64,000 nucleotides of DNA from Vibrio albus (GTDB lineage: Bacteria > Pseudomonadota > Gammaproteobacteria > Enterobacterales > Vibrionaceae): positions 289,510-353,509 of the forward strand of contig NZ_QFWT01000004.1 of assembly GCF_003144035.1 (NCBI RefSeq), written 5' to 3'. The notes below the pieces were generated by a model. It saw only the letters and a program-made list of their open reading frames with translations. It was not told the origin of the DNA and searched no databases. Shown here one piece after another: positions 49,066-60,828 of the stretch. The translations under genes were made by a program, and so were the position numbers. Within the stretch, counting starts at the first letter, position 1. Every line of letters starts with the position of its first letter.

Positions 49066-52000
49066 TTACTCTTCGTCTTCTAGCTCGATGTTGATACCCA
49101 GCGAGCGGATTTCTTTCAACAGTACGTTGAAGGATTCCGGCATACCTGGATCCATCGAGTGGTTACCATCTACGATGTTCTTATACATCTTAGTACGGCC
49201 GTTAACGTCATCCGACTTAACAGTGAGCATCTCTTGCAGAGTATAAGCTGCACCGTATGCTTCCAGTGCCCATACTTCCATCTCACCGAAGCGCTGACCA
49301 CCGAACTGAGCTTTACCACCAAGTGGTTGCTGAGTAACCAGGCTGTATGAACCCGTTGAACGAGCGTGCATCTTGTCATCAACCAGGTGGTTCAGTTTCA
49401 GCATGTACATGTAACCAACGGTTACAGGACGCTCAAATGCATCACCGGTACGACCATCAAACAGAGTCAGCTGACCGGATTCTGGCAGATCAGCCAGTTT
49501 CAGCAGCTCTTTGATTGCTGGCTCTGGAGCACCATCAAATACCGGAGTCGCGATAGGCAGACCACCACGCAGGTTCTTGATCAAGGTACGAACTTCATCA
49601 TCAGACAGAGAAGCGATATCCACTTTCTGACGAGTATCACCAAGATCGTAAACTTTCTGCAGGAATTCACGGAACTTATGCAGTTCCTGCTGCTCTTTAA
49701 CCATCTTGTTGATCTTGTCGCCGATACCTTTCGCTGCAAGACCCATATGAACTTCCAGGATCTGACCGATGTTCATACGAGACGGTACACCCAGTGGGTT
49801 CAGTACGATATCAACCGGAGTGCCCGTTTCATCGTATGGCATGTCTTCTACAGGGTTGATCTTAGAGATTACACCCTTGTTACCGTGACGACCGGCCATC
49901 TTATCACCAGGCTGGATACGACGTTTAACCGCCAGGTAAACTTTAACGATTTTCAGTACGCCAGGAGCTAGGTCATCGCCCTGAGTTATCTTGCGACGCT
50001 TGTTCTCGAACTTCTTATCGAAGTCAGCTTTCAGCTCGTCCCACTGCTCGGCAAGCTGCTCAAGCTGTGATTGAAGCGCATCGTCAGACAGAGTCTGTTC
50101 CAGCCATTTCTTACGTTCGATGCCGTCAAGTTGTGCTTCAGAGTAACCGCCAGAAAGCAGTACCGCTTTAACACGGTTAAGAAGACCGCCTTCCAGAATC
50201 TGGAATTCTTCAGTCAGGTCTTTCTTCGCTTCTTTCAGCTGCATCTGTTCGATTTCAAGCGCACGCTTGTCTTTTTCAACGCCGTCACGGGTAAATACCT
50301 GAACGTCGATAATAGTACCTGACACAGAGTTAGGTACACGCAGAGACGTGTCTTTAACGTCAGACGCTTTTTCACCGAAGATAGCACGCAGAAGTTTCTC
50401 TTCCGGAGTCAGCTGCGTTTCGCCTTTTGGCGTTACTTTACCAACCAGGATGTCGCCACCCTTAACTTCCGCACCGATGTAAACAATACCTGACTCGTCC
50501 AGTTTAGACAGAGCAGATTCACCTACGTTCGGGATATCCGCAGTGATCTCTTCAGAACCCAGCTTCGTATCACGCGCCACACAAGACAGCTCTTGAATGT
50601 GGATAGTAGTGAAACGGTCTTCCTGAACAACACGCTCAGAAACAAGGATGGAATCCTCAAAGTTGTAACCGTTCCAAGGCATGAATGCCAGACGGATGTT
50701 CTGACCAAGCGCCAGCTCACCAAGGTCTGTTGAAGGACCGTCAGCCAGTACGTCACCTTTTGCTACTGGTTCACCAGGCAGCACAGTTGGACGCTGGTTG
50801 ATACAGGTGTTCTGGTTAGAACGGGTGTACTTAGTCAGGTTATAGATGTCGATACCAGCTTCGCCAGGGATCAGCTCATCTTCGTTAACCTTAATTACGA
50901 TACGAGAAGCATCAACTGACTGCACCATACCACCACGTTTAGCGACAGCTGTTACACCAGAGTCAACCGCTACGTTACGCTCGATACCAGTACCAACCAG
51001 TGGTTTGTCTGCTTTCAGAGTAGGAACCGCCTGACGTTGCATGTTCGCACCCATCAATGCACGGTTCGCATCATCGTGTTCCAGGAACGGGATAAGCGAT
51101 GCCGCCACGGATACAACCTGGTTAGTTGCAACGTCCATATAGTTAACGTGTTCGCGTGGGTGCAGACCAGATTCACCTTTCTGACGAGCAGTGATCAGGT
51201 CATCAGCAAATGTACTGTCTTCAGTCAGTGCAGCATTCGCCTGAGCGATAACAAACTGACCTTCTTCGATAGCCGACAGGTAATCTACTTCATCAGTTAC
51301 TACACCATCGATAACACGACGGTATGGCGTTTCCAGGAAGCCGTACTCGTTGCAGCGTGCAAACGCAGACAATGAGTTGATCAGACCGATGTTCGGACCT
51401 TCAGGCGTTTCGATAGGACACAGACGACCGTAGTGGGTCACGTGTACGTCTCGAACCTCAAAGCCAGCACGTTCACGAGTCAGACCACCCGGGCCAAGTG
51501 CAGAAATACGACGTTTGTGCGTAACTTCTGACAGCGGGTTGTTCTGGTCCATAAACTGAGACAGCTGTGAAGAACCAAAGAATTCTTTTACGGCAGCAGA
51601 GATCGGTTTAGCGTTGATCAGATCCTGAGGCATGATGTTATCAAGATCACCAAGGCTCAGGCGCTCTTTAACTGCACGCTCAACACGTACCAGACCTACA
51701 CGGAACTGGTTCTCAGCCATTTCACCAACGCTACGGATACGACGGTTACCCAGGTGGTCGATATCATCTACTTCACCTTTACCGTTACGAATCGCGATCA
51801 GCTTCTTCATTACCTCAACGATATCTATTTCGTCCAGGATGCCTTGATCACCAGCGTCTTCACGACCGATAGAGCTGTTGAACTTCATACGACCAACAGT
51901 CGACAGGTCATAACGCTCTTCAGAGAAGAACAGGCTTTCAAACAGCGCTTCTGCCGCTTCTTTCGTTGGTGGCTCGCCAGGACGCATCATGCGGTAGATT

Positions 52001-53094
52001 TCTACCAATGCAGAGATGCGATCAACGGTGCTGTCGATACGCAGGGTATCTGACATGAACGGACCGTGGTCCAGATCATTGGTGAACAGCACTTCCAGCT
52101 TCTTGTGACCCGCCTGAGACAGGTTCGCCAACGCTTCCAGGCTAAGTTCCTGGTTAGCAGCGACGATAATTTCGCCAGTGTCTTCGTTAACATAGTCTTT
52201 AGAAGCGACTTTACCTACGATATAGTCAACCGGTACTTCAATAAACTCAACGCCATCTTTATCAAGTTGGCGGATATGACGCGCCGTAACGCGACGACCA
52301 GCTTCAACGTAAACAGTACCATTTGCTTCAATATCAAAAGTAGCCGTCTCACCACGTAGACGCTCTGGGACCAGCTCCATCATCAGAGTCTGATCTTTCA
52401 CTTCGAAGTTCACTTTCTCAAAGAACATATCCAGAATTTCTTCTGTTGTCTTGTTCAGTGCCCGAAGAATAATAGAAGCCGGCAGCTTACGACGACGGTC
52501 AATACGTACGTACAGGTTGTCTTTAGGATCGAACTCAAAGTCCAGCCATGAACCACGGTAAGGAATAACACGTGCGTTATACAGTACTTTACCTGAAGAG
52601 TGAGTCTTACCCTTATCGCTGTCGAAGAACACGCCTGGGCTTCGGTGCAGCTGGGATACGATAACCCTCTCAGTACCATTGATAACAAAGGTACCATTGT
52701 CTGTCATGAGCGGAATTTCACCCATGTAGACTTCTTGTTCTTTAATATCTTTTACAGTACCTGCCGGTGCGTCTTTATCAAAAACAACCAGGCGTAATTT
52801 TACACGCAGTGGTTTTGAATAAGTAACACCGCGGATTTGACATTCTTTAACGTCAAAAACTGGCTCACCAAGACGATAGCTAACGTATTGCAGCTCGGAA
52901 TTGCCGTTATAGCTCTGAATAGGGAATACAGAACGGAAAGCAGCCTCTAGACCGTATTGTCCCTCAGGATCCTGTTCGATAAATTTGTCGAACGAATCGA
53001 GCTGGATCGATAGCAGGTATGGAATATCCAAAACCTGTGGACGAGTACCAAAATCCTTACGGATGCGCTTTTTCTCGGTATAGGAGTAAACCAT
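49066..53094 (-). CDS. rpoB: RNA polymerase subunit beta
   Basis: The 1342-residue protein is the catalytic partner of beta'. The rifampicin-binding region reads [20 protein letters not shown] then [13 protein letters not shown] (about residues 505-540) with wild-type-looking residues at the classical Asp516, His526 and Ser531 positions of E. coli numbering. The C-terminal [20 protein letters not shown] and [13 protein letters not shown] end ([10 protein letters not shown]) are typical. It is preceded by the attenuator behind rplL. Confidence 0.99.
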   Translation of the reverse strand: MVYSYTEKKRIRKDFGTRPQVLDIPYLLSIQLDSFDKFIEQDPEGQYGLEAAFRSVFPIQSYNGNSELQYVSYRLGEPVFDVKECQIRGVTYSKPLRVKLRLVVFDKDAPAGTVKDIKEQEVYMGEIPLMTDNGTFVINGTERVIVSQLHRSPGVFFDSDKGKTHSSGKVLYNARVIPYRGSWLDFEFDPKDNLYVRIDRRRKLPASIILRALNKTTEEILDMFFEKVNFEVKDQTLMMELVPERLRGETATFDIEANGTVYVEAGRRVTARHIRQLDKDGVEFIEVPVDYIVGKVASKDYVNEDTGEIIVAANQELSLEALANLSQAGHKKLEVLFTNDLDHGPFMSDTLRIDSTVDRISALVEIYRMMRPGEPPTKEAAEALFESLFFSEERYDLSTVGRMKFNSSIGREDAGDQGILDEIDIVEVMKKLIAIRNGKGEVDDIDHLGNRRIRSVGEMAENQFRVGLVRVERAVKERLSLGDLDNIMPQDLINAKPISAAVKEFFGSSQLSQFMDQNNPLSEVTHKRRISALGPGGLTRERAGFEVRDVHVTHYGRLCPIETPEGPNIGLINSLSAFARCNEYGFLETPYRRVIDGVVTDEVDYLSAIEEGQFVIAQANAALTEDSTFADDLITARQKGESGLHPREHVNYMDVATNQVVSVAASLIPFLEHDDANRALMGANMQRQAVPTLKADKPLVGTGIERNVAVDSGVTAVAKRGGMVQSVDASRIVIKVNEDELIPGEAGIDIYNLTKYTRSNQNTCINQRPTVLPGEPVAKGDVLADGPSTDLGELALGQNIRLAFMPWNGYNFEDSILVSERVVQEDRFTTIHIQELSCVARDTKLGSEEITADIPNVGESALSKLDESGIVYIGAEVKGGDILVGKVTPKGETQLTPEEKLLRAIFGEKASDVKDTSLRVPNSVSGTIIDVQVFTRDGVEKDKRALEIEQMQLKEAKKDLTEEFQILEGGLLNRVKAVLLSGGYSEAQLDGIERKKWLEQTLSDDALQSQLEQLAEQWDELKADFDKKFENKRRKITQGDDLAPGVLKIVKVYLAVKRRIQPGDKMAGRHGNKGVISKINPVEDMPYDETGTPVDIVLNPLGVPSRMNIGQILEVHMGLAAKGIGDKINKMVKEQQELHKFREFLQKVYDLGDTRQKVDIASLSDDEVRTLIKNLRGGLPIATPVFDGAPEPAIKELLKLADLPESGQLTLFDGRTGDAFERPVTVGYMYMLKLNHLVDDKMHARSTGSYSLVTQQPLGGKAQFGGQRFGEMEVWALEAYGAAYTLQEMLTVKSDDVNGRTKMYKNIVDGNHSMDPGMPESFNVLLKEIRSLGINIELEDEE

Positions 53095-53280
53095 GGGGTT
53101 CCTCAGCTCGCTGATAAGTGACCCAAACTACCCGCATTCATCACAGGGTAGTGACTAACAGCTGTTTACTATCGGCATCATACTTATGAACTAAGGTGGT
53201 TATATTCACACAATATGATGTTTTTTTGCTTGAACACCGGTGCTTAAACAGCGGGAAAATTCACCGGAGCCCTACAGCGC

Positions 53281-53328
53281 AAAAAGGCCGGTGGTCAATA
53301 AACCACCAGCCATTAGCCTTTCGGCTAA
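53281..53328 (-). terminator. Attenuator between rplL and rpoB
   Basis: On the minus strand a small hairpin (TTAGCC-GAAA-GGCTAA) is followed by GGCTGGTGGT paired with ACCACCGGCC and five T. This corresponds to the partial terminator that lowers rpoBC relative to rplJL in E. coli. The rest of the 53095-53343 gap holds the rpoB leader. Confidence 0.85.
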
Positions 53329-53343
53329 GAAGTTAAGTAATAA

Positions 53344-53712
53344 TTACTTAACTTCAACAGAAGCACCAGCTTCTTCTAGTTGTGCTTTAAGAGCTTCAGC
53401 TTCAGCTTTGTCAACACCTTCTTTCAGAGGTGCTGGAGCGCTGTCAACTAGACCTTTAGCTTCTTTAAGACCTAGGCCAGTAGCACCACGTACTGCTTTG
53501 ATTACAGCAACTTTGTTACCGCCAGCAGCAGTCAGGATTACGTCAAATTCAGTTTGCTCAGCAGCAGCTTCGCCACCAGCAGCACCGCCAGCTACAACAG
53601 CTGCAGCAGCAGTAACGCCGAATTTTTCTTCCATAGCTTCGATAAGCTCAACAACTTGCATTACAGACATTTCTGCAACTGCATCTAGGATTTGTTCGTT
53701 AGTAATAGACAT
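53344..53712 (-). CDS. rplL: 50S ribosomal protein L7/L12
   Basis: L7/L12 forms the flexible stalk dimers that recruit translation factors. The 122-residue acidic protein has the N-terminal dimerisation helix-pair ([20 protein letters not shown]), the Ala/Gly-rich hinge (about residues 37-52) and the C-terminal factor-binding domain with [20 protein letters not shown]. It follows rplJ by 57 bases. Strong codon bias fits very high expression. Confidence 0.99.
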   Translation of the reverse strand: MSITNEQILDAVAEMSVMQVVELIEAMEEKFGVTAAAAVVAGGAAGGEAAAEQTEFDVILTAAGGNKVAVIKAVRGATGLGLKEAKGLVDSAPAPLKEGVDKAEAEALKAQLEEAGASVEVK

Positions 53713-53769
53713 AACAATTCTCTTTTAAGTCAACAATTAGTTTATTAAGCAACCAGTAAAAAGCAAGCC

Positions 53770-54264
53770 TTAAGCAGCTGCTTCTTCTTTTTGATCGCGG
53801 ATAGCAGCGATAGTACGTACCAGCTTGCCAGCAGAAGCTTCTTTCATGCACATCATCAGTTTTGCAATCGCTTCGTCGTAAGTTGGTAGTGTTGCTAGTA
53901 CTTCAGCGTCAGTAACTGCGCCTTCAAATGCAGCAGCTTTGATCTCGAATTTATCATTCTCTTTTGCAAAGTCTTTGAAAAGACGTGCAGCGGCACCTGG
54001 GTGCTCGTTAGAGAAAGCGATCAAAGTTGGACCTACGAATTGGTCTTGTAGACATTCGTAGTCTGTGCCTTCTACTGCGCGGCGTGCTAGAGTATTACGC
54101 ACAACTCTCATGTAAACACCAGCTTCACGAGCTTGTTTACGTAGAGAAGTCATTGCGCCTACTTCAACGCCACGAGAGTCAGCAACAACTGCAGAAAGTG
54201 CACCACTGGCAGCTTCGTTGACTTCAGCAACAATTGCTTTTTTGTCTTGAAGGTTTAAAGCCAT
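53770..54264 (-). CDS. rplJ: 50S ribosomal protein L10
   Basis: L10 anchors the L7/L12 stalk to 23S rRNA and represses its own operon. The 164-residue protein begins [20 protein letters not shown] and has the RNA-binding globular domain followed by a C-terminal helix that binds L7/L12 ([20 protein letters not shown]). I chose the ATG at 54264 by family match and the AGGAG site 9-10 bases upstream; the frame is open further upstream. The leader before it carries the L10 binding site. Confidence 0.98.
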   Translation of the reverse strand: MALNLQDKKAIVAEVNEAASGALSAVVADSRGVEVGAMTSLRKQAREAGVYMRVVRNTLARRAVEGTDYECLQDQFVGPTLIAFSNEHPGAAARLFKDFAKENDKFEIKAAAFEGAVTDAEVLATLPTYDEAIAKLMMCMKEASAGKLVRTIAAIRDQKEEAAA

Positions 54265-54380
54265 CTTGGATTTACTCCTGGTTGTCGTTACACCACCCAC
54301 TGCCTTACATGAGATAAAACAGTGAGAGTTAATACGGTGCATTCCCAGAAGAAAGACAATCTAAAATAGTTCGGCTTTCT

Positions 54381-54460
54381 GTCAGTTCGGGCACCGTCTA
54401 CGTAGGTTTGATTAAGTTTCCATCCCAAAGGAAGAAACGCCTACGGTCTTGGACGGAGAC
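54381..54460 (-). promoter_or_regulatory. rplJL leader: L10 autoregulatory RNA element
   Basis: In the rplA-rplJ gap the minus strand reads TCCGTCCAAGACCGTAGGCG, a hairpin region, then CCTACGTAGACGGTGCCCGA. This is the conserved L10-leader pattern of gammaproteobacteria: ACCGTAGG pairs with CCTACG, and the L10-L7/L12 complex binds the bulged stem to inhibit translation. The whole untranslated gap is 302 bases (54265-54566); the part nearest rplJ has nothing else I can name. Confidence 0.85.
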
Positions 54461-54566
54461 TGCTCTCAAATACTTACAAAGTAGTTTTACTCCGAAAGTG
54501 TGATTGCAGTCCCAACCACATATCAAATAGGCGCAAAATTATACACTAAATTTACGCCTATGCAAA

Positions 54567-55271
54567 TTAGTTTGCTTGAGTGTTCAGAGTAGCCTGATCA
54601 ACAGCAACACCAGCACCCATAGTAGTAGAGATGCTTACTTTCTTCAGGAAAGTACCTTTCGCTGAAGATGGTTTAGCTTTCTTGATTGCAACAAGAAGTG
54701 CTTCCAGGTTTTCCTGAAGCTGTGCAGGTTCAAAGCTAGCTTTACCAATAGTAGTGTGAACGATACCGTTCTTGTCGTTACGGTAACGAACCTGACCAGC
54801 TTTAGCATTTTTAACTGCTTCAGCAACGTTAGGAGTTACAGTACCAACTTTAGGGTTTGGCATCAGACCGCGTGGACCAAGGATAGTACCCAGTTGACCA
54901 ACAACACGCATTGCATCCGGAGAAGCAACGACTACGTCGAAGTTCATTTCGCCTTTCTTAACTTGATCTGCAAGATCTTCCATACCTACGATGTCAGCGC
55001 CAGCTTCTTTCGCTGCTTCAGCGTTAGCACCTTGAGTGAACACTGCAACACGGATGTCACGGCCAGTACCGTGAGGAAGAACAGTCGCACCACGTACGTT
55101 CTGATCAGATTTACGAGCGTCAATACCAAGATTAACAGCTACGTCTACGCTTTCTACGAACTTAGCAGTAGCCAGTTCTTTCAGAAGAGCGATAGCTTCG
55201 TTGATTTCGTACTCTTTAGTTACGTCAACTTTTTCGCGGATTACGCGCATACGCTTAGTAAGTTTTGCCAT
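54567..55271 (-). CDS. rplA: 50S ribosomal protein L1
   Basis: L1 forms the mobile stalk at the E site of the 50S subunit and represses the L11 operon by binding its mRNA. The 234-residue protein begins [16 protein letters not shown] and has the conserved [30 protein letters not shown] and [18 protein letters not shown] ([12 protein letters not shown]) segments. It is 4 bases after rplK, so translation is probably coupled. Confidence 0.99.
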   Translation of the reverse strand: MAKLTKRMRVIREKVDVTKEYEINEAIALLKELATAKFVESVDVAVNLGIDARKSDQNVRGATVLPHGTGRDIRVAVFTQGANAEAAKEAGADIVGMEDLADQVKKGEMNFDVVVASPDAMRVVGQLGTILGPRGLMPNPKVGTVTPNVAEAVKNAKAGQVRYRNDKNGIVHTTIGKASFEPAQLQENLEALLVAIKKAKPSSAKGTFLKKVSISTTMGAGVAVDQATLNTQAN

Positions 55272-55275
55272 GATC

Positions 55276-55704
55276 TTAACCCTCTACCACTAGGCCCATT
55301 GAACGAGCAGTACCAGCGATAGAACGCTTCATCGCTTCTACGTCTGCACCAGTCATGTCTGCCGCTTTAGTTTCTGCGATTTCTTGCAGTTGAGCGTCAG
55401 TTACTGTACCCACTTTTTCAGTGTTTGGACGACCAGAACCAGACTTGATGCCAGCAGCTTTCTTCAAAAGAACAGCAGCAGGTGGAGTCTTAGTTTCAAA
55501 AGTGAAAGAACGGTCGTTGTATACAGTGATAACAACTGGAGTTGGAAGACCTTTTTCCACAGATTCTGTTTTTGCGTTGAACGCTTTACAGAATTCCATG
55601 ATGTTAACACCGTGCTGACCTAGAGCAGGACCAACTGGTGGACTTGGGTTTGCCATACCTGCTGCAACTTGCAGCTTGATATAAGCTTCAACTTTCTTAG
55701 CCAT
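55276..55704 (-). CDS. rplK: 50S ribosomal protein L11
   Basis: L11 lies at the GTPase centre, and is needed for RelA activation; it is the substrate of PrmA (20870-21757). The 142-residue protein begins [20 protein letters not shown] with the flexible Pro-rich [13 protein letters not shown], the [14 protein letters not shown] stretch and the rRNA-binding C-terminal domain ending SMGLVVEG. The Lys residues at the N-terminus that PrmA methylates are present. Confidence 0.99.
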   Translation of the reverse strand: MAKKVEAYIKLQVAAGMANPSPPVGPALGQHGVNIMEFCKAFNAKTESVEKGLPTPVVITVYNDRSFTFETKTPPAAVLLKKAAGIKSGSGRPNTEKVGTVTDAQLQEIAETKAADMTGADVEAMKRSIAGTARSMGLVVEG

Positions 55705-55771
55705 GATATTTCCTAAATTTTGGGTAGTAGCGCTAATCGTTTGATCAGCTCCCCTTGGTTCAATTAAGATC

Positions 55772-55824
55772 TTTTTACAGTAAGACCTGTAAAAAGGCGC
55801 GAAATTATAATCATAATTCGCGCC
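55772..55824 (-). terminator. Tandem terminators after nusG
   Basis: On the minus strand the first hairpin (GGCGCGAATTATGATTATAA then TTTCGCGCC, stem of about 8 GC-rich pairs plus AT pairs) ends in TTTTT. The second, TTTTTACAG-GTCTTA-CTGTAAAAA, follows directly. They separate secE-nusG from rplKA. Confidence 0.9.
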
Positions 55825-55850
55825 CTAAACAAGTCTAAAAAGATGTTTTT

Positions 55851-56399
55851 TTAATCAAGTTTTTCAACCTGACCAAATTCAAGCTCTACTGGTGTTGCAC
55901 GACCAAAGATCGACACAGACACTTTCAGACGGCTCTTCTCGTAATCCACTTCTTCAACCGTACCATTGAAGTCAGCGAACGGTCCTTCATTAACACGAAC
56001 CACTTCACCCGCTTCAAACATTGTTTTCGGCCGGGGTGCCTCACTCGCTTTTTCAAGACGGTTAAGAATCGCGTCTGCTTCTTTATCCGTGATAGGTGCT
56101 GGTCGGTCAGAGGTACCACCAATGAAGCCCATTACACGAGGAACACTACGTACCAGGTGCCATGATTCATCATTCATGATCATCTGGACCAGTACGTAAC
56201 CAGGGAAAAACTTGCGTTCGCTCTTGCGGCGCTGACCGGCGCGCATTTCAACTACTTCTTCAGTAGGAACCAGAACTTCACCAAACAGCTCTTCCATGCC
56301 GTGCATTTTAATATGTTCACGAAGGGACTGTGCGACACGACCTTCAAAACCAGAAAAGGCCTGAACCACATACCAGCGTTTTTTTGGAGCTTCACTCAT
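55851..56399 (-). CDS. nusG: Transcription termination/antitermination factor NusG
   Basis: NusG binds RNA polymerase, couples it to ribosomes and helps Rho. The 182-residue protein has the N-terminal NGN domain ([31 protein letters not shown]) and the C-terminal KOW domain ([20 protein letters not shown], about residues 126-145). It follows secE by 12 bases, the universal secE-nusG arrangement. Confidence 0.99.
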   Translation of the reverse strand: MSEAPKKRWYVVQAFSGFEGRVAQSLREHIKMHGMEELFGEVLVPTEEVVEMRAGQRRKSERKFFPGYVLVQMIMNDESWHLVRSVPRVMGFIGGTSDRPAPITDKEADAILNRLEKASEAPRPKTMFEAGEVVRVNEGPFADFNGTVEEVDYEKSRLKVSVSIFGRATPVELEFGQVEKLD

Positions 56400-56411
56400 G
56401 AATTAAAACCC

Positions 56412-56789
56412 TCAAAGCTCGGTCACAAATGCAACAAGACGAACCATAATGCCGTCGATGCCCCACAGTGCCAGAGCCATTACAATACTTACAGCCAAAA
56501 CAATAAACGTTGTTTGCATCGTTTCCTGACGAGTCGGCCAGACAACTTTACGAATCTCCATACGGGATTCACGCGCAAAACTAATTGCACTTTGACCTTT
56601 CACCGTCGTTGCGGCCACACCTAAAGCGGCTGCAATTAACACAACTACGCCTGCTGCTCTAATCACAACAGACATTTCACCATACAGGTAATTCCCCACA
56701 ACAGCGGCCGCAGCCAGAGCAAAAGCGACAATCCACTTAATGGTATCTGCTGCACTTGAGCTATTCGGAGTTTCAGCGTTTGCTTTCAT
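56412..56789 (-). CDS. secE: Protein translocase subunit SecE
   Basis: SecE clamps SecY in the inner-membrane translocon. The 125-residue protein has the three membrane segments of the gammaproteobacterial form (about residues 18-36, 42-62 and 95-117) and the conserved cytoplasmic amphipathic helix RESRMEIRKVVWPTRQETMQ just before the essential last segment. It starts a secE-nusG transcript downstream of the tuf terminator. Confidence 0.98.
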   Translation of the reverse strand: MKANAETPNSSSAADTIKWIVAFALAAAAVVGNYLYGEMSVVIRAAGVVVLIAAALGVAATTVKGQSAISFARESRMEIRKVVWPTRQETMQTTFIVLAVSIVMALALWGIDGIMVRLVAFVTEL

Positions 56790-56969
56790 AAAACCAACCT
56801 GTCACATGTCCTAAATATAGACGACAACTACCCCGCTGTTGCAGGGCTCAATCTCAATACGCTAAAAAAGCATATCCATAATCAAGAGCTTCTCTCTTAA
56901 CCACATAATTCTTCGCGGAAAAAACCCTCTGGTTAGGATGAAAAACACCATGAATTTTTTCTTGCGCAG

Positions 56970-56997
56970 AAAAAGGGCATCAAATGATGCCCTTTTT
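56970..56997 (-). terminator. Terminator of the tRNA-tuf operon
   Basis: AAAAAGGGCATCA-AA-TGATGCCCTTTTT is a near-perfect symmetric hairpin, 20 bases after the tuf stop. The T tract is usable on the minus strand. Confidence 0.93.
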
Positions 56998-57016
56998 ACT
57001 AGTGTCTCGTCAAATC

Positions 57017-58201
57017 TTATTCGAAGATTTTAGCAACAACACCAGCACCTACTGTACGGCCACCTTCACGGATCGCGAAGCGCAGACCTTCGTCCATTGC
57101 GATAGGAGCGATTAGCTCAACAACCATTTGGATGTTATCGCCAGGCATTACCATTTCTACGCCTTCTGGTAGAGAGATATCACCAGTTACGTCAGTTGTA
57201 CGGAAGTAGAACTGTGGACGGTAGCCTTTGAAGAATGGAGTGTGACGACCACCTTCATCTTTTGACAGTACGTATACTTCAGACTCAAACTTAGTGTGTG
57301 GAGTGATTGAACCAGGTGCAGCCAGTACTTGACCACGCTCTACTTCGTCACGCTTAGTACCACGTAGTAGGGCACCAACGTTTTCACCCGCACGACCTTC
57401 GTCTAGAAGCTTACGGAACATCTCTACACCAGTACAAGTTGTAGTAGTTGTTTCTTTGATACCTACGATTTGTACTTCGTCACCTACAGTCAGGATACCG
57501 CGCTCGATACGGCCAGTTACTACTGTACCACGACCCTGGATTGAGAATACGTCTTCGATTGGCATCAGGAACGGCTGGTCTACTGCACGCTCTGGTTCTG
57601 GGATGTATGTGTCTAGCGCTTCTGCTAGTTCAACAATCTTGTCTTCCCACTCTTTCTCGCCGTTTAGAGCGCCAAGAGCTGAACCTTGGATTACTGGTAG
57701 ATCATCACCTGGGAAGTCGTACTCAGATAGAAGTTCACGTACTTCCATTTCTACTAGTTCTAGTAGCTCTTCATCGTCAACCATGTCACATTTGTTCATG
57801 AATACGATGATGTATGGGATACCAACCTGGCGGCCAAGTAGGATGTGCTCACGAGTCTGAGGCATTGGGCCGTCAGTCGCTGCTACTACTAGGATACCAC
57901 CGTCCATTTGCGCAGCACCAGTGATCATGTTTTTAACATAGTCAGCGTGTCCTGGGCAGTCTACGTGTGCGTAGTGACGAGTTGGAGTATCGTACTCAAC
58001 GTGAGAAGTTGCGATTGTGATACCGCGCTCACGCTCTTCTGGAGCGTTATCGATAGATGCGAAGTCTTTAGCTACACCGCCGTAAACTTTAGCAAGAGTA
58101 GTACAGATAGCTGCAGTTAGAGTTGTTTTACCGTGGTCAACGTGGCCGATAGTACCAACGTTTACGTGCGGTTTCGTACGTTCAAATTTTTCTTTAGACA
58201 T
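57017..58201 (-). CDS. tuf: Elongation factor Tu
   Basis: EF-Tu delivers aminoacyl-tRNA to the ribosome with GTP. The 394-residue protein begins [20 protein letters not shown] and has the G motifs [20 protein letters not shown] and NKCD, the switch-region His in DCPGH, and the C-terminal barrel with [11 protein letters not shown] chose the ATG at 58201 by family match; a GTG 15 codons upstream is in frame but not used. Very strong codon bias. It is cotranscribed behind four tRNA genes; a second tuf copy near rpsG is likely elsewhere. Confidence 0.98.
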   Translation of the reverse strand: MSKEKFERTKPHVNVGTIGHVDHGKTTLTAAICTTLAKVYGGVAKDFASIDNAPEERERGITIATSHVEYDTPTRHYAHVDCPGHADYVKNMITGAAQMDGGILVVAATDGPMPQTREHILLGRQVGIPYIIVFMNKCDMVDDEELLELVEMEVRELLSEYDFPGDDLPVIQGSALGALNGEKEWEDKIVELAEALDTYIPEPERAVDQPFLMPIEDVFSIQGRGTVVTGRIERGILTVGDEVQIVGIKETTTTTCTGVEMFRKLLDEGRAGENVGALLRGTKRDEVERGQVLAAPGSITPHTKFESEVYVLSKDEGGRHTPFFKGYRPQFYFRTTDVTGDISLPEGVEMVMPGDNIQMVVELIAPIAMDEGLRFAIREGGRTVGAGVVAKIFE

Positions 58202-58308
58202 GAGTTGTCCCTCTAGGTACGGATTTAAGGTGGCTTTGATGACCACGCAACCAAAAAAAACTTCTGGTGATTAAGTATATATTAAAAGGAAATAGTTGCT
58301 TAAAGAGC

Positions 58309-58384
<76 letters not shown>

Positions 58385-58398
58385 ACTCTTAAGAGAGT

Positions 58399-58473
<75 letters not shown>

Positions 58474-58510
58474 AACACGTAGTAACTCTGTGAGCTATTT
58501 CCTAAGAATA

Positions 58511-58595
<85 letters not shown>

Positions 58596-58626
58596 AAAAT
58601 TTAATTTCTTCTCCCTAGGAGAAGAA

Positions 58627-58702
<76 letters not shown>

Positions 58703-58710
58703 ACGTAAGT

Positions 58711-58746
58711 GGAGCGCATTCTATGGGATGAATTGTATGCTTGCAA
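58711..58746 (-). promoter_or_regulatory. Promoter of the tRNA-tuf operon with GC-rich discriminator
   Basis: On the minus strand TTGCAA (58741-58746), a 17-bp spacer and TAGAAT (58718-58723) are followed by the discriminator GCGCTCC, the pattern of stringently controlled tRNA promoters. The very AT-rich stretch upstream (58747-58790) could be an UP element. Confidence 0.8.
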
Positions 58747-58909
58747 TAGGAAAACAGAAAAAAATTGAATTTTCCTTAAAATCATTCTTTTTTGTTCATA
58801 TTTCAGCCACCATTTGCGTCATTTTCAACTTTCTGTAATCTTAGTCGTTTGCTTTCCCTCTTAATTGATGTATTTTCCTTCGACTACTTAGTAATGGATA
58901 TGAATCATT

Positions 58910-59833
58910 ATGAGCCCTTATATGTCTTTTAATCGCAGCCAGTGGGCCGAATTAAGAAATTCGGTACCAATGATGCTGTCTGAAGATGACCTACACGAAT
59001 TACAGGGTATTAATGAAAGCCTTACTATGCAGGAAGCGGTAGAAATCTATCTGCCGTTAAGCCGGTTGCTTAACCTTTATGTTTCAGCGCGCCAGAGCCG
59101 CAACTCCGTACTGCACCAGTTTTTAAACAATACTGAACAGTCTCCGCCGTTTGTTATTGGTATTGCCGGCAGTGTTGCTGTTGGTAAAAGTACCACGGCC
59201 CGTTTACTTAAGGCGCTGTTATCTCGTTGGGAAAAACACCCAAAGGTGTCACTTGTGACTACAGATGGTTTCTTGTTTCCGAATAAAGTGTTGCAGGAAC
59301 GCGATCTGATGCAGAAAAAAGGCTTCCCGGAATCTTACGATATCCGTAGTCTGGTTCAGTTTATTTCTGACATCAAAGCCTGTAAGAGGAATGTCACCGC
59401 ACCGGTATATTCACATTTCTCTTACGACATAACCGACGAAAGAAAGATTGTTGATCTACCAGATATTCTTATCATTGAAGGGTTAAATGTTCTGCAGAGT
59501 GGGATGGATTATCCGCATGATCCACACCGGGTGTTTATCTCAGATTTTCTCGATTTTTCTATCTATGTCGACGCAAAATCAGAACTGATAGAAAAATGGT
59601 ATCTCGACAGGTTCAGAAAGTTCCGTAAAGGCGCGTTTACTCAGCCAGGCTCTTACTTTTCTCATTACACTAAGATCAGTGAAATCGAAGCAGTCAGTCA
59701 GGCAAGTAATATCTGGCATTCCATTAATGGGAAAAACCTGCGGGAAAATATATTACCCACCCGGGAAAGAGCACAGTTGATCCTGAAAAAAGGAGACAAT
59801 CATACCGTCGAAGAAGTGTTACTACGTAAGTAA
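58910..59833 (+). CDS. coaA: Type I pantothenate kinase
   Basis: CoaA phosphorylates pantothenate, the rate-limiting step of coenzyme A synthesis. The 307-residue protein has Walker [17 protein letters not shown] (about residues 85-100), [18 protein letters not shown] and EGLNVLQSG, all typical of the type I (CoA-inhibited) class. The ATG at 58910 gives the family N-terminus. It is divergent from the tRNA-tuf operon and convergent with birA (23-base gap). Confidence 0.97.
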   Translation: MSPYMSFNRSQWAELRNSVPMMLSEDDLHELQGINESLTMQEAVEIYLPLSRLLNLYVSARQSRNSVLHQFLNNTEQSPPFVIGIAGSVAVGKSTTARLLKALLSRWEKHPKVSLVTTDGFLFPNKVLQERDLMQKKGFPESYDIRSLVQFISDIKACKRNVTAPVYSHFSYDITDERKIVDLPDILIIEGLNVLQSGMDYPHDPHRVFISDFLDFSIYVDAKSELIEKWYLDRFRKFRKGAFTQPGSYFSHYTKISEIEAVSQASNIWHSINGKNLRENILPTRERAQLILKKGDNHTVEEVLLRK

Positions 59834-59856
59834 TCCCTCACTTCTGACTGTCTTTT

Positions 59857-60819
59857 TTATTCATCTGGCCGTAAAGAAATTTCCCCGCCGATAAAGGTCT
59901 CGATACCTTTATCGGTTTCCAGCAACACGCCGCCCTGCTCATTTATGCCTCTGGCAATCCCACACACCTCTCTTGGACCAATAATCAGTTTAACCGGTCG
60001 TCCAAGGAAATTATCCAACTTATTCCAGCGCTCAACAAAGCCCGGCATACCTGAAGTTTCATAGTCGGAAAGCGCTTTCTCCCAGGAGTTAATAAAGTTC
60101 ACTGCAAGCTGGTTACGATCAGGCACATTCCCGTCAGTAATGTCACTTACAGAAACCCAGGGCTGGGTGATCCCGGAAATATCTTGTGGCATATTGATAT
60201 TGATCCCCATGCCAATCACAAGATTCGCTGCTCCGCCAGCTTGTCCGGACATCTCAACCAGTATTCCAGCCAGCTTTCTGTCCTTATAGTATAAATCATT
60301 TGGCCACTTTAATTTAACACCGCTAATACCAAGCTGTTCCAGCGCTTCAACAGCAGCAATTCCAATCACCAGGCTGAGCCCCATTGCTGCTGCCATGCCC
60401 GCTTCTAACTGCCAATACATAGAAAAATACAGGTTTGAGCCAAAAGGAGAAACCCACTGACGCCCTCGCCTACCGCGCCCCTTCGCCTGATATTCCGCCA
60501 GACAAACTGCACCTTGTGCCAGACTATTGGCGTTATCCAGCAGATACTGGTTGGTAGAATCGATAATAGAGATCAGTTCAACAGGCACAGAAGTCTGACT
60601 TTGAATTATCTGCTCATCCAGGAGCTGGACTGGGTTAGCCAGCTTATACCCTTTACCTTGGACGCTATAAATATCCAGTCCCCATTCCTGCAGGCCTTTA
60701 ATGTGTTTACTAACCGCAGCTCGGGAGATACCAAGATGCTCACCAACCTTTTCACCGGAGACAAACTCTTTCGCCGTCAGCAGACTGATAATTTTATATT
60801 TCACCCGATAATCTTTCAT
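59857..60819 (-). CDS. birA: Biotin-protein ligase / biotin operon repressor BirA
   Basis: BirA makes biotinyl-AMP, attaches biotin to AccB (18924-19385) and represses bio genes. The 320-residue protein has an N-terminal winged helix (VGEHLGISRAAVSKHIKGLQ, about residues 26-45), so it is the bifunctional type. The ligase domain has AKGRGRRGRQWVSP, KWPNDLYY with the catalytic Lys and GMGININ, and a small C-terminal SH3-like domain follows. It starts 9 bases after the murB stop, an operon conserved in gammaproteobacteria. Confidence 0.97.
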   Translation of the reverse strand: MKDYRVKYKIISLLTAKEFVSGEKVGEHLGISRAAVSKHIKGLQEWGLDIYSVQGKGYKLANPVQLLDEQIIQSQTSVPVELISIIDSTNQYLLDNANSLAQGAVCLAEYQAKGRGRRGRQWVSPFGSNLYFSMYWQLEAGMAAAMGLSLVIGIAAVEALEQLGISGVKLKWPNDLYYKDRKLAGILVEMSGQAGGAANLVIGMGININMPQDISGITQPWVSVSDITDGNVPDRNQLAVNFINSWEKALSDYETSGMPGFVERWNKLDNFLGRPVKLIIGPREVCGIARGINEQGGVLLETDKGIETFIGGEISLRPDE

Positions 60820-60828
60820 GATTAGCTC